In this document: positions 1 through 5,694 of the stretch, one piece after another | How the letters are laid out: every line of letters starts with the position of its first letter | How positions within the stretch are numbered: the first letter of the stretch is position 1 | Source of the DNA: Bacteroidales bacterium | GTDB taxonomy: Bacteria > Bacteroidota > Bacteroidia > Bacteroidales > Bacteroidaceae | Length of the DNA: 5,694 nucleotides | Assembly: GCA_030523385.1 (NCBI GenBank) | Contig: JAUNIV010000181.1 | Location: 1-5,694, forward strand | Direction: 5' to 3' | Notes under the pieces: generated by a model | The model's input: the letters and a program-made list of their open reading frames with translations, nothing else | What the model was told of the DNA's origin: nothing | Databases searched by the model: none | Program-made: the position numbers and the translations under genes

Positions 1-12
1 TGGCAAAGGGAA

Positions 13-1248
13 TTATTTCAATAAGTCTGGTTTTAGCAGAAAATCCATCAGACCAATAAGATAGAAGCCGTTGTTGTCATGATAAGGCTTTATGTCGTCA
101 CGCATGATGATAATCTTTTTAAAGGAATCATCAATCCGCTTTAATGATGCACATTCCTGTTCCCGTTTGGCATCATCCGGCATGGCGAAAGCTGATTGGA
201 TATAGTATCTTCTGTCCGCCTTGTTCGCGACAAAGTCGACTTCTAATTGTTTGCGCCCGGTGGTACTTCTGACCTCCACCGTGCCGACATCAACACGGAA
301 TCCCCTTGAACGTAGTTCATTATAGATAACATTCTCCATGATGTGGTTCTCCTCTACCTGACGAAAGTTCAACAGGGCATTACGCAACCCTATGTCTTGA
401 AAATAGTATTTGGAAAGGGTGCCGATATATTTTCTTCCTTTGATATCATAACGCATGGCTCTCTCTATAAGGAAAGCGTCTTCCATATAAGAAAGATATT
501 TGGATATGGTCTTTCTGTCGAGGGATTCGTTCTTCACACTTTTAAAAGTGTTCTCCAATTTGCTCGGATTGCATGGAGATCCGATGCAGGAAGCTATCAC
601 ACGTATCAGTTCTGTAAACTCATCGCTGTTTTTTAAGTTGTTTCTTTCAATGATGTCTTTGAGATAAACAGTTTCGTGCAACGATTGGAGATAAGCTGCT
701 TTCTTTTCCTCATTATCCAGTTCCAACAGTCCCGGCAGTCCACCGTATGTATAGTAGTTTTTCCATAACTCGGATTTGTCGCCTCCGATAGATCCGTACA
801 ATTCTGCAAATGATAAAGGAGAAAGATGAATCTCATCTCCACGTCCTCGAAACTCGGTGGCGACATCCTTTGAAAGAAATCTGGAATTGCTACCAGTCAC
901 ATACACGTCTGCATTACGGATATGCAGAAGACTGTTAAGTACATCTGTGAACTCTTCTATCATTTGCACTTCATCCAAAATGATATAATATAATCCGTTG
1001 TCCGTCATGCGGTCATGTATATGTTGAAGGATGACATCCGGATTACGTAAGTTCTTATTTATGCGATCATCCAAGGCTATCTCGATTATGTGGCTTTCGT
1101 CAACTCCACTGTCAATCAAATGGTTATGGAACAGGTTGAACAAGAGGAACGATTTGCCGCTTCTCCTAATGCCGGTAACAATCTTGATAAGATTATTCGA
1201 CTTGCCGGATATGAGTTGTTGTAAATAGTAATCTCGTTTTATAATCAT
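13..1248 (-). CDS. AAA-family ATP-binding protein with C-terminal DUF4143/nuclease-like domain
   Basis: This 411-residue protein has the layout of the archaeal/bacterial AAA_14 plus DUF4143 ATPases, cytosolic proteins whose function is mostly unknown. The sequence shows a Walker A motif GIRRSGKS (residues 26-33), a Walker B strand YYIILDEVQ (87-95, D92/E93), a sensor-1-like TGSNS (118-122) and an Arg-containing FRGRG (133-137). A helical, winged-helix-like stretch covers about 200-265. The C-terminal domain has ENVIYNELRSRGF (305-317), LEVDFVA (335-341) and YYIQSA (348-353), resembling a PD-(D/E)xK fold in which the usual E-x-K is replaced by Q-S-A, so nuclease activity is doubtful. The ATG at 1248 is the natural start: it lies just after the palindrome at 1253-1290 and gives the family's usual N-terminus (MIIKRDYY). 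The stop is TAA at 13-15. The length looks complete. The palindromes around its promoter suggest autoregulation, which is inference. Family assignment is confident; biological role is unknown. Confidence 0.93.
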   Translation of the reverse strand: MIIKRDYYLQQLISGKSNNLIKIVTGIRRSGKSFLLFNLFHNHLIDSGVDESHIIEIALDDRINKNLRNPDVILQHIHDRMTDNGLYYIILDEVQMIEEFTDVLNSLLHIRNADVYVTGSNSRFLSKDVATEFRGRGDEIHLSPLSFAELYGSIGGDKSELWKNYYTYGGLPGLLELDNEEKKAAYLQSLHETVYLKDIIERNNLKNSDEFTELIRVIASCIGSPCNPSKLENTFKSVKNESLDRKTISKYLSYMEDAFLIERAMRYDIKGRKYIGTLSKYYFQDIGLRNALLNFRQVEENHIMENVIYNELRSRGFRVDVGTVEVRSTTGRKQLEVDFVANKADRRYYIQSAFAMPDDAKREQECASLKRIDDSFKKIIIMRDDIKPYHDNNGFYLIGLMDFLLKPDLLK

Positions 1249-1252
1249 AGTT

Positions 1253-1290
1253 ATTCCCGAAAAATGACATTTATGTCAAATGTCGGGAAT
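1253..1290. repeat. 38-bp palindrome IR1, next to the ATPase start codon
   Basis: The outer arms ATTCCCGA and TCGGGAAT are perfect 8-bp inverted repeats, and the centre holds a second perfect inverted repeat, TGACAT-TT-ATGTCA. The element ends 4 bp before the ATPase start codon and covers the expected transcription start of that gene. It could be an operator for a dimeric or tetrameric repressor, or fold as a leader hairpin that limits translation. It also contains the stop codon (1271-1273) of the small upstream gene. Confidence 0.85.
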
Positions 1291-1291
1291 A

Positions 1292-1322
1292 CAAAGATAT
1301 AGTATTTTTATTAATCAAGCAA
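1292..1322 (-). promoter_or_regulatory. Bacteroides-type promoter of the ATPase gene
   Basis: Read on the minus strand, a -33 TTG (1320-1322) is followed after exactly 20 bp by TATCTTTG (1292-1299), which matches the Bacteroides -7 consensus TAnnTTTG at the expected spacing. Transcription would begin about 1283-1288, inside IR1, giving a leader of roughly 35-40 nt. The promoter sits in the 37-bp gap between the two palindromes, so a protein bound to both could block or loop it. Confidence 0.7.
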
Positions 1323-1327
1323 GTTTC

Positions 1328-1365
1328 ATTCCCGAAAAATGACATTAATGATAAAAATCGGGAAT
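1328..1365. repeat. 38-bp palindrome IR2, second copy upstream of the ATPase promoter
   Basis: It has the same length and the same outer arms (ATTCCCGA / TCGGGAAT) as IR1. The first 19 bases are identical to IR1, and overall 33 of 38 positions match by direct comparison. The inner inverted repeat is weaker (TGACAT-TA-ATGATA). With IR1 it frames the ATPase promoter. It also marks the point where the small upstream reading frame stops looking like a normal membrane protein, so it may be the edge of an inserted unit. Confidence 0.85.
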
Positions 1366-1589
1366 AGTCGATATCGGAATGTTTGTCCAGTTCTATTCCT
1401 TCCGGTGTACTGCTCCATTTAAATCCTGCTATTAATTCAGGATGCTTTTCTCCTAATACGCCTACACCATATAATATTATAGAAGAGCATAGGGTAGTTA
1501 AAGCTATAATAATCTGTGCCATAATATAAACAATCAAAGTTTAACACTCATATAGGTGCAAAAATAATGAGAAAATGCCGTTTTTTATG

Positions 1590-1597
1590 TAAGTTTG
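1590..1597 (+). promoter_or_regulatory. possible -7 element for the CYTH gene
   Basis: TAAGTTTG matches the TAnnTTTG consensus and lies 26 bp upstream of the CYTH start codon, predicting a short leader of about 20 nt. No clear -33 TTG is present at the usual distance, so support is partial. The 101-bp gap 1523-1623 separates divergent genes. I saw no convincing promoter for the minus-strand small gene there, only a weak AAACTTTG-like sequence near 1535-1542. Confidence 0.4.
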
Positions 1598-1623
1598 TGG
1601 CTCTTTCCACATAAAAGCAAATT

Positions 1624-2097
1624 ATGGCACAAGAAATAGAACGCAAGTTTTTGGTAAAGGACGACAGTTACAGGCAGGAAGCCTGTTCACACAGCCGTAT
1701 CGTGCAAGGCTATATCAGCAGTGCGAGAGGAAGAACAGTGCGTGTGCGCATCCGCGACGGCAAGGGGTATCTCACTATCAAAGGCCCTTCCAATGAATCG
1801 GGTACCAGCCGTTATGAATGGGAAAAGGAAATCACTTTGTCCGAGGCAGAAGAACTGATGAAACTTTGTGAGCCAGGCATTATCGACAAGACCCGTTATC
1901 TGGTAAAAAGTGGTTCGCATATCTTCGAAGTAGATGAATTTTATGGAGAGAATCAAGGGCTGGTTGTGGCCGAAGTAGAGCTGAAGGCAGAAGATGAAAC
2001 TTTTGAAAAGCCCCATTTCATCGGAAAAGAAGTGACGGGAGATGTGCGTTATTATAACTCTTTCCTGATGAAAACTCCTTTTTTGTCATGGAAATAA
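1624..2097 (+). CDS. CYTH domain protein (triphosphate tunnel metalloenzyme, probable inorganic triphosphatase)
   Basis: This 157-residue cytosolic protein has the hallmarks of the CYTH superfamily, whose short bacterial members hydrolyse inorganic triphosphate or related triphosphates with Mg2+ or Mn2+. The signature ExExK is present as EIERK (residues 4-8). Other tunnel residues are visible: alternating basic positions in TVRVRIRDGKGYLTIKG (R40, R42, R44, K53), acidic EWEKE (65-69), KTRY (89-92), FEVDEF (101-106), AEVEL (116-120) and KEVTGD (135-140). Length fits the stand-alone form, close to the Nitrosomonas and Clostridium enzymes, without the C-terminal CHAD domain of E. coli YgiF. The ATG at 1624 puts the signature at the very N-terminus as expected. 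It is divergent from the DUF3784-like remnant and followed after 93 bp by the outer membrane protein gene. Triphosphatase activity is inferred from the family; adenylate cyclase or thiamine triphosphatase activity is less likely. Confidence 0.93.
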   Translation: MAQEIERKFLVKDDSYRQEACSHSRIVQGYISSARGRTVRVRIRDGKGYLTIKGPSNESGTSRYEWEKEITLSEAEELMKLCEPGIIDKTRYLVKSGSHIFEVDEFYGENQGLVVAEVELKAEDETFEKPHFIGKEVTGDVRYYNSFLMKTPFLSWK

Positions 2098-2148
2098 GAA
2101 ATATAGAATATTTAACTAAGAATATATAACTAACTGTTATAGTTTATC

Positions 2149-2156
2149 TATCTTTG
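2149..2156 (+). promoter_or_regulatory. -7 element of the outer membrane protein gene
   Basis: TATCTTTG matches TAnnTTTG and is identical to the -7 element of the ATPase. It lies 34 bp upstream of the ATG at 2191, in a very A/T-rich 93-bp gap (2098-2190). No TTG occurs at the expected -33 position. A weak 5-bp inverted repeat (AACTA at 2128-2132, TAGTT at 2140-2144) lies just upstream and could be an activator site or chance. No terminator is visible after the CYTH gene, so read-through into this gene is possible. Confidence 0.5.
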
Positions 2157-2190
2157 TACCATTTAATTCTATATTTAATTTTTATATCTT

Positions 2191-4683
2191 ATGAAACAAC
2201 ACATTTTATGGCTCTTTTGGTTACTTCTATGTATGCCGTTGGTAGCTGGTGCACAAACACAAGGGACACAGTCTCAATTTTCGGTAAAAGGGGTTTTGGT
2301 CGATTCATTGTCCAATGAAGGAGAACCATACTCTACTATCCGCATTATGTTGAAAAGCAATCCTCAAAAGCCGGTGAAGCTGGCTGTGACGGGGACGAAT
2401 GGACGGTTTAATGAAAAACTCTCTTCGGCAGGTGCTTACCTTATTACATTTACTTCGGTGGGTAAAACCACGGTGCAGCGTGAGTTCTCTGTATCGGAAA
2501 CGGCAAAGACCGCAGATTTGGGAACGATTCTTATATCCGAATCTACCGAAATGCTGAAAGGCGTGGAAGTGGTTGCCCAAAAACCTTTGGTGAAAGCCGA
2601 AGTGGATAAAATTACCTATAGTATAGAGGATGACCCCGAATCAAAAACCAATTCTACGCTGGAGATGCTTCGCAAGGTTCCGTTGGTAACAGTGGATGGA
2701 GAGGACAACATACAGGTGAACGGTAGCAGTAGTTTCAAGGTGTATGTCAATGGTAAGCCCAACAACATGATGAGCAACAATCCGAAGGAGGTCTTGAAGA
2801 GCTTGCCCGCCAATTCTGTGAAGTCTATCGAGGTGATAACCGACCCGGGCGCTAAGTATGATGCCGAAGGGGTGGGAGGTATTCTGAATATCGTTACCAC
2901 CGGTGGTGGTATGGAAGGATATACGGTGACGTTGAATGCCGGAATCCATAACAACGGTGCTCGTGCCAGCGGTTATGGTACGGTGCAGATAGGAAAGTTT
3001 ACGGTGACCGGAAACTATGCTTATAATTATCAGGATGCTCCGCGTTCTTACTCTTCCAGTGGCCGTGAGGATTATACATCCGACGCATACAAATACCTGA
3101 GTACCGAAGGTTCTTCTACGAACGATGGCCACTTTCAGTTTGGCAGTATGGAAGCGAGTTACGAAATAGATACCTTGAACCTGGTTTCTTTCTCCATGAA
3201 CCTGATGGGAGGCAGTTTTAAAAACGATGGGAGTTCTACTACCTTGATGCAGAATGCTGACAGGCAGCATGCCTATAGCTATTTGTCGCGCAGCCGTGGG
3301 GAATCGAGCTTTGGAAATGTGAGCGCCAATTTTGACTATCAGCATTCTTTCAAGAAGAAAGGAGAACTGTTTACGTTCTCTTATCGCTATGACGGTAGCC
3401 CCAATAACGGAGATACTTACACAAGCTATGAGGACATTAAGGATTATCCCTACAGTATGGACTACTTGCGCGACCAGCACTACGATAATGATGCCCGTAC
3501 GGACGAACATACTTTCCAGTTGGATTACACCAACCCGATAACGGATAAGCATAAGATAGACGTGGGAGTGAAATACATCCTGCGTAACAACAAGAGTGAC
3601 GTAGCTTATGAGAAGAAGAACGATGAGTTGGTTTATGAACAGGATCCGGATCTGACCGATAGCTACAGACAAGCCCAAAACATTCTGGCTGCCTATTCAG
3701 ACTATCAGCTCAAGGTGGGCAAGATAGGAGCGAAGGCCGGACTGCGTTACGAACATACTTTCATGGATGTGAAGTATAAGTTGATGCCGGAGAAAGATTT
3801 CGATGCCGGATTCGATGATTTAGTGCCTTCGGCTTCCTTCACTTACCAGTTGACTCCTACCAAAACCATCCGGGCTAACTACAACATGCGCATCAGCCGT
3901 CCGGGCATCTGGTATCTGAATCCGTTTAGAGATACCAGTAACCCTACTTCCATCAGCTACGGTAATCCGGATTTGGATAGCGAGAAATCTCATTCGGTGG
4001 GATTGGGTTATAGTTCCTTCTCGGCAAAGTTTAATATCAATCTGAACTTGCAATACATGTTTGTGAACAACGGTATCGAACGATATTCCTTTATGAATAA
4101 CGGTGTTCAGGAAAGCACATACGGCAACATCGGGCACACAAGCCGCACCAGCCTGGCATTGTGGATGAACTGGAATCCCGGTTCGAAGACCCGTCTTTCA
4201 ATGAATGCCATAGGTTCTTATGCCGATTACAAGAGTGAGGGTGATTTGTTGCAGGCACGGAATCATGGCTTTGCAGGCAATCTGTTTGTCAATGCCCAAC
4301 AAACATTGCCGTGGGATTTGCGTTTCAGCTTCTATGGCGGTGGAGGCACGCCTTCTATCTCCTTGCAGGGAAAAGGTTCTTCTTTTTCTTTTTATGGTTT
4401 CAGTCTGAGCCGCTCTTTCCTGAAAGAGAAACGGCTCACAATATCTGTCAATGCATCGAACATTTTCAAGAAGTATGAGTCTTATAACAGCCATACGCAG
4501 ACAGACACCTTCTATTCATGGAGTGAATCCAAATATCCGCAAAGGTTTTATGGATTCAATGTCAGCTGGCGTTTCGGCGAGCTGAAAGCACAAGTGAAGA
4601 AAGCACAGAGAGGTATCAATAACGACGATGTGAAGAGCGGCGGAGGCGGTTCAAGCGAAGGCGGAGGACAGGGTGGAAACTGA
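2191..4683 (+). CDS. outer membrane beta-barrel / TonB-dependent-receptor-like protein
   Basis: The protein has 830 residues. A signal peptide covers residues 1-21 (hydrophobic WLFWLLLCMPLVAG, likely cut after AGA). A carboxypeptidase-regulatory-like beta-sandwich spans about 30-115 (VKGVLVDSLSNEGEPYSTIRI). A plug-like domain spans about 120-240, with LKGVEVVAQKPLV, TLEMLRKVPLV, FKVYVNGKP, SVKSIEVITDPGAKYDAEG and GGILNIVTT, all typical of TonB-receptor plugs. The rest to about 796 is a barrel rich in alternating aromatic strands and ending FNVSWRFG. This matches the Bacteroidetes outer membrane beta-barrel family (OMP_b-brl_3) rather than SusC, and no SusD gene is adjacent. A tail of about 34 residues follows the last strand, charged first and then Gly/Ser-rich (816-830). 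No TonB box is obvious after the signal peptide. Ligand is unknown; transport of a metal chelate, peptide or other small molecule is possible. The gene stands alone between its own -7 element and a strong terminator. Confidence 0.9.
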   Translation: MKQHILWLFWLLLCMPLVAGAQTQGTQSQFSVKGVLVDSLSNEGEPYSTIRIMLKSNPQKPVKLAVTGTNGRFNEKLSSAGAYLITFTSVGKTTVQREFSVSETAKTADLGTILISESTEMLKGVEVVAQKPLVKAEVDKITYSIEDDPESKTNSTLEMLRKVPLVTVDGEDNIQVNGSSSFKVYVNGKPNNMMSNNPKEVLKSLPANSVKSIEVITDPGAKYDAEGVGGILNIVTTGGGMEGYTVTLNAGIHNNGARASGYGTVQIGKFTVTGNYAYNYQDAPRSYSSSGREDYTSDAYKYLSTEGSSTNDGHFQFGSMEASYEIDTLNLVSFSMNLMGGSFKNDGSSTTLMQNADRQHAYSYLSRSRGESSFGNVSANFDYQHSFKKKGELFTFSYRYDGSPNNGDTYTSYEDIKDYPYSMDYLRDQHYDNDARTDEHTFQLDYTNPITDKHKIDVGVKYILRNNKSDVAYEKKNDELVYEQDPDLTDSYRQAQNILAAYSDYQLKVGKIGAKAGLRYEHTFMDVKYKLMPEKDFDAGFDDLVPSASFTYQLTPTKTIRANYNMRISRPGIWYLNPFRDTSNPTSISYGNPDLDSEKSHSVGLGYSSFSAKFNINLNLQYMFVNNGIERYSFMNNGVQESTYGNIGHTSRTSLALWMNWNPGSKTRLSMNAIGSYADYKSEGDLLQARNHGFAGNLFVNAQQTLPWDLRFSFYGGGGTPSISLQGKGSSFSFYGFSLSRSFLKEKRLTISVNASNIFKKYESYNSHTQTDTFYSWSESKYPQRFYGFNVSWRFGELKAQVKKAQRGINNDDVKSGGGGSSEGGGQGGN

Positions 4684-4716
4684 TAATAGGGTAGAAAAAC
4701 ACCTGTAAACTGATAA

Positions 4717-4758
4717 AAAAGGGGTGAAAACTGTTATTTGATAGTTTTCACCCCTTTT
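4717..4758 (+). terminator. strong hairpin terminator after the outer membrane protein gene
   Basis: A perfect 16-bp stem (AAAAGGGGTGAAAACT at 4717-4732 with its complement at 4743-4758) encloses a 10-nt loop and ends in TTTT, 33 bp after the stop codon. The A-run on the left arm makes it potentially active in both directions. It separates the outer membrane protein from the sigma factor gene. Confidence 0.88.
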
Positions 4759-4797
4759 GTTGTCAGTTTCCCGGGGATGGGTTCGGGTAAGTCACGT

Positions 4798-4805
4798 TAA
4801 ATTTG
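4798..4805 (+). promoter_or_regulatory. possible -7 element of the sigma factor gene
   Basis: TAAATTTG matches TAnnTTTG and would give an A-rich leader of about 45-50 nt before the ATG at 4859, typical of Bacteroides genes. There is no TTG at the -33 distance; instead that stretch is G/C-rich (CCCGGGGATGGG at about 4770-4781), unusual for the intergenic DNA here. Expression may therefore depend on an activator or an alternative sigma factor; that is inference. Confidence 0.45.
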
Positions 4806-4858
4806 CAGCAGAAAACAAAACCAAACAATAAAAACAGAAAATAATAACTTAAATACAA

Positions 4859-5368
4859 ATGAATATGAAGACGATTGATTTTACCCAACAGTTAGTGAAT
4901 GTTCAGAGTGAATTATTCCGTTTTGCTTTTAAGTTGACGGCCGACAGAGAAGATGCCAACGACCTGTTGCAGGAAACTTCTTTGAAAGCTTTGGATAATG
5001 AAGAAAAATATACTCCCGATACCAACTTCAAGGGGTGGATATATACCATCATGCGCAATATCTTTATCAACAATTACCGCAAGACCGTGCGCGACCAGAC
5101 TTTTGTGGACCAGACAGACAATCTGTTCCACCTGAATCTCTCGCAGGATTCGGGTTTCGACTCTACTGAAGCTGCCTATGATTTGAAGGAGATACACCGC
5201 ACGGTCAATGCATTGCCTAAGGAATATCGCGTTCCGTTTGCCATGTATGTGTCCGGCTTCAAATATCGGGAGATAGCCGATAAGTTGGGCCTTCCGTTAG
5301 GAACGGTGAAGAGCCGCATCTTCTTTACCCGACAGAAATTGCAGGAAGAACTGAAAGATTTCCGCTAA
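4859..5368 (+). CDS. ECF-type RNA polymerase sigma factor
   Basis: The 169-residue protein has the two-domain layout of extracytoplasmic-function sigma factors, which direct RNA polymerase to specific promoters. Region 2 spans about 10-76: SELFRFAFKLTADREDANDLLQET is the core-binding part and FKGWIYTIMRNIFINNYRK the -10 recognition part. A variable acidic linker covers about 80-110. Region 4 spans about 113-166: NALPKEYRVPFAMYVSGFKYREIADKLGLPLGTVKSRIFFTRQKLQEEL, with the helix-turn-helix at IADKLGLPLGTVKSRI. Length is normal. The first ATG (4859) and a second two codons later (4865) are both plausible starts. No FecR-like or other anti-sigma gene lies downstream; the gene ends at a terminator and faces a VanZ-like gene, and the outer membrane protein upstream is cut off by its own terminator. 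It thus resembles the stand-alone Bacteroides ECF factors, and its target promoters cannot be deduced. Confidence 0.94.
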   Translation: MNMKTIDFTQQLVNVQSELFRFAFKLTADREDANDLLQETSLKALDNEEKYTPDTNFKGWIYTIMRNIFINNYRKTVRDQTFVDQTDNLFHLNLSQDSGFDSTEAAYDLKEIHRTVNALPKEYRVPFAMYVSGFKYREIADKLGLPLGTVKSRIFFTRQKLQEELKDFR

Positions 5369-5421
5369 GCAGACTCTCTATCTTTATCAATATATAACTT
5401 TGACTTTTATCATTTCATCTG

Positions 5422-5460
5422 CGCCGGTTGTCCGCGAAGGATAGCCGGCGTTCCTTTTTT
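5422..5460 (+). terminator. rho-independent terminator after the sigma factor gene
   Basis: A 12-bp stem, CGCCGGTTGTCC (5422-5433) pairing with GGATAGCCGGCG (5439-5450) through two G-U wobbles, closes a GCGAA loop and is followed by TTCCTTTTTT (5451-5460). The T-run reaches the stop codon of the convergent VanZ-like gene. On the minus strand the same hairpin follows that stop but has no T-run, so it works mainly for the sigma gene. The stretch 5369-5421 before it holds nothing else I can recognise. Confidence 0.88.
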
Positions 5461-5694
5461 CATCGCTTGCGCCAAATTAAGGGGCGCAATACATAATAGC
5501 CTACCAATGCAGCTAATCCCACACCTACGCTGTTGGCCAAAAAGTCCAACCAGTCACCGCTACGGTTTTCGGTGCAGTAGGCTTGCAGCAGTTCGATGCA
5601 TCCGCTCATGGCTATGGGAGCTACAATGCCTCCCCAAACGATATGCCTCCAGTTGATTTCCCGATGGATTCGCAGATATTCTATCCAAAGGATG
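5460..5694 (-). CDS. VanZ-family membrane protein, C-terminal part (gene continues past window end)
   Basis: Translating the minus strand from the right edge gives 77 in-frame residues ending at TGA (5460-5462); the start lies outside the window. Two membrane segments are visible: HIVWGGIVAPIAMSGCIELL, then LANSVGVGLAALVGYYVL, followed by a basic end RPLIWRKR. Between them is the VanZ-type signature: Glu in IELLQAY, then NRSGDWLDFLAN (R-x-G-D-W-x-D-x-x-A-N). VanZ-like proteins are small integral membrane proteins. The founding member adds low-level teicoplanin resistance in enterococci, but most chromosomal homologues, including those of Bacteroidales, have no known role, so resistance should not be assumed. 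It converges on the sigma factor gene, with only the terminator between them. Confidence 0.85.
   Translation of the reverse strand, partial: ILWIEYLRIHREINWRHIVWGGIVAPIAMSGCIELLQAYCTENRSGDWLDFLANSVGVGLAALVGYYVLRPLIWRKR

Larger units (their letters stand above)
1271..1522 (-). pseudogene. small DUF3784-like membrane protein, probably 3'-truncated
   Basis: The ATG at 1522 (MAQIIIAL) gives 83 residues; an in-frame TTG at 1537 would add five but is a weaker choice. Residues 1-26 form one hydrophobic transmembrane segment. They are followed by GEKHPELIAGFKWSSTPEGIE, which resembles the P-x-LIAG(F/Y)..S.E pattern of DUF3784-type small membrane proteins; this is from memory and moderately certain. 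From about residue 53 on, the frame is encoded only by IR2, the ATPase promoter and IR1 (1365 down to 1271), so the last 31 residues are unlikely to be native protein. The gene runs in the same direction as the ATPase and stops 22 bp before the ATPase start, inside IR1. It may be a remnant broken by arrival of the ATPase unit, or a short gene that happens to read through it. Function is unknown. Confidence 0.6.

Noticed and set aside
1253..1290. Intrinsic terminator of the small membrane protein gene
   Set aside because: The arms are interrupted by mismatched bases, no T-run follows on the minus strand, and the ATPase promoter already lies upstream of it.
1253..1365. Terminal inverted repeats of an insertion sequence
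   Set aside because: Each element is itself a palindrome, both copies lie on the same side of the ATPase gene, and no transposase lies between them. An operator pair or cassette edge fits better.
1253..1365. CRISPR repeats
   Set aside because: There are only two imperfect copies with an A/T-rich spacer that contains a promoter, and no cas genes are in the window.
2641..3678. Long minus-strand open frame (345 codons) opposite the outer membrane protein gene
   Set aside because: It lies wholly inside a well-supported receptor gene, its product is compositionally odd (Ile/Val/His/Arg-rich) with no recognisable domain, and it has no promoter; it is a codon-bias shadow.
4636..4680. GGCGGAGG-type repeats in the receptor tail as a phase-variation tract
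   Set aside because: The repeats are few and irregular and lie at the extreme 3' end of the gene, so a slip would barely change the protein.
5460..5694. VanZ-like gene as an antibiotic resistance determinant
   Set aside because: No other van genes are present, and chromosomal VanZ-like proteins are widespread without shown resistance.

Overview
The window looks like chromosomal DNA of a gut Bacteroidales bacterium, most likely Bacteroides or Phocaeicola. Three things point there: -7 elements of the Bacteroides form TAnnTTTG upstream of most genes, A/T-rich leaders without clear Shine-Dalgarno sequences, and gene families common in that group (a DUF4143-type AAA ATPase, a large outer membrane beta-barrel/TonB-receptor-like protein, a short ECF sigma factor, a VanZ-like protein). 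The genus is an inference; there is no rRNA or species marker here.

Layout from left to right. (1) Minus strand, 13-1248: a complete 411-residue AAA ATPase with a C-terminal DUF4143/nuclease-like domain. Its promoter lies between two near-identical 38-bp palindromes (1253-1290 and 1328-1365). (2) Minus strand, 1271-1522: a small one-helix membrane protein resembling DUF3784. It appears to have lost its natural 3' end, because its last 31 codons are made entirely of the two palindromes and the promoter between them. (3) Plus strand, 1624-2097: a complete CYTH/triphosphate tunnel metalloenzyme, divergent from (2). (4) Plus strand, 2191-4683: an 830-residue outer membrane beta-barrel protein with signal peptide, carboxypeptidase-regulatory-like domain, plug and barrel, and a Gly-rich tail after the barrel. 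A strong 16-bp hairpin follows it. (5) Plus strand, 4859-5368: an ECF-type sigma factor with its own promoter-like sequence and a strong terminator. (6) Minus strand, 5460 to the window end: the C-terminal 77 residues of a VanZ-family membrane protein, convergent with the sigma gene.

The genes look like separate transcription units rather than one pathway. The CYTH enzyme, the outer membrane protein and the sigma factor each have their own -7-like element, and the last two end in hairpins. No SusD partner, FecR-type anti-sigma or transport operon is visible, so neither the ligand of the outer membrane protein nor the regulon of the sigma factor can be named.

The part that deserves a second look is 1250-1370: a promoter framed by paired palindromes, placed exactly where the neighbouring small gene loses its own sequence. 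This may be a self-regulated ATPase cassette that has inserted into the small gene. The rest is ordinary accessory or core Bacteroidales content.
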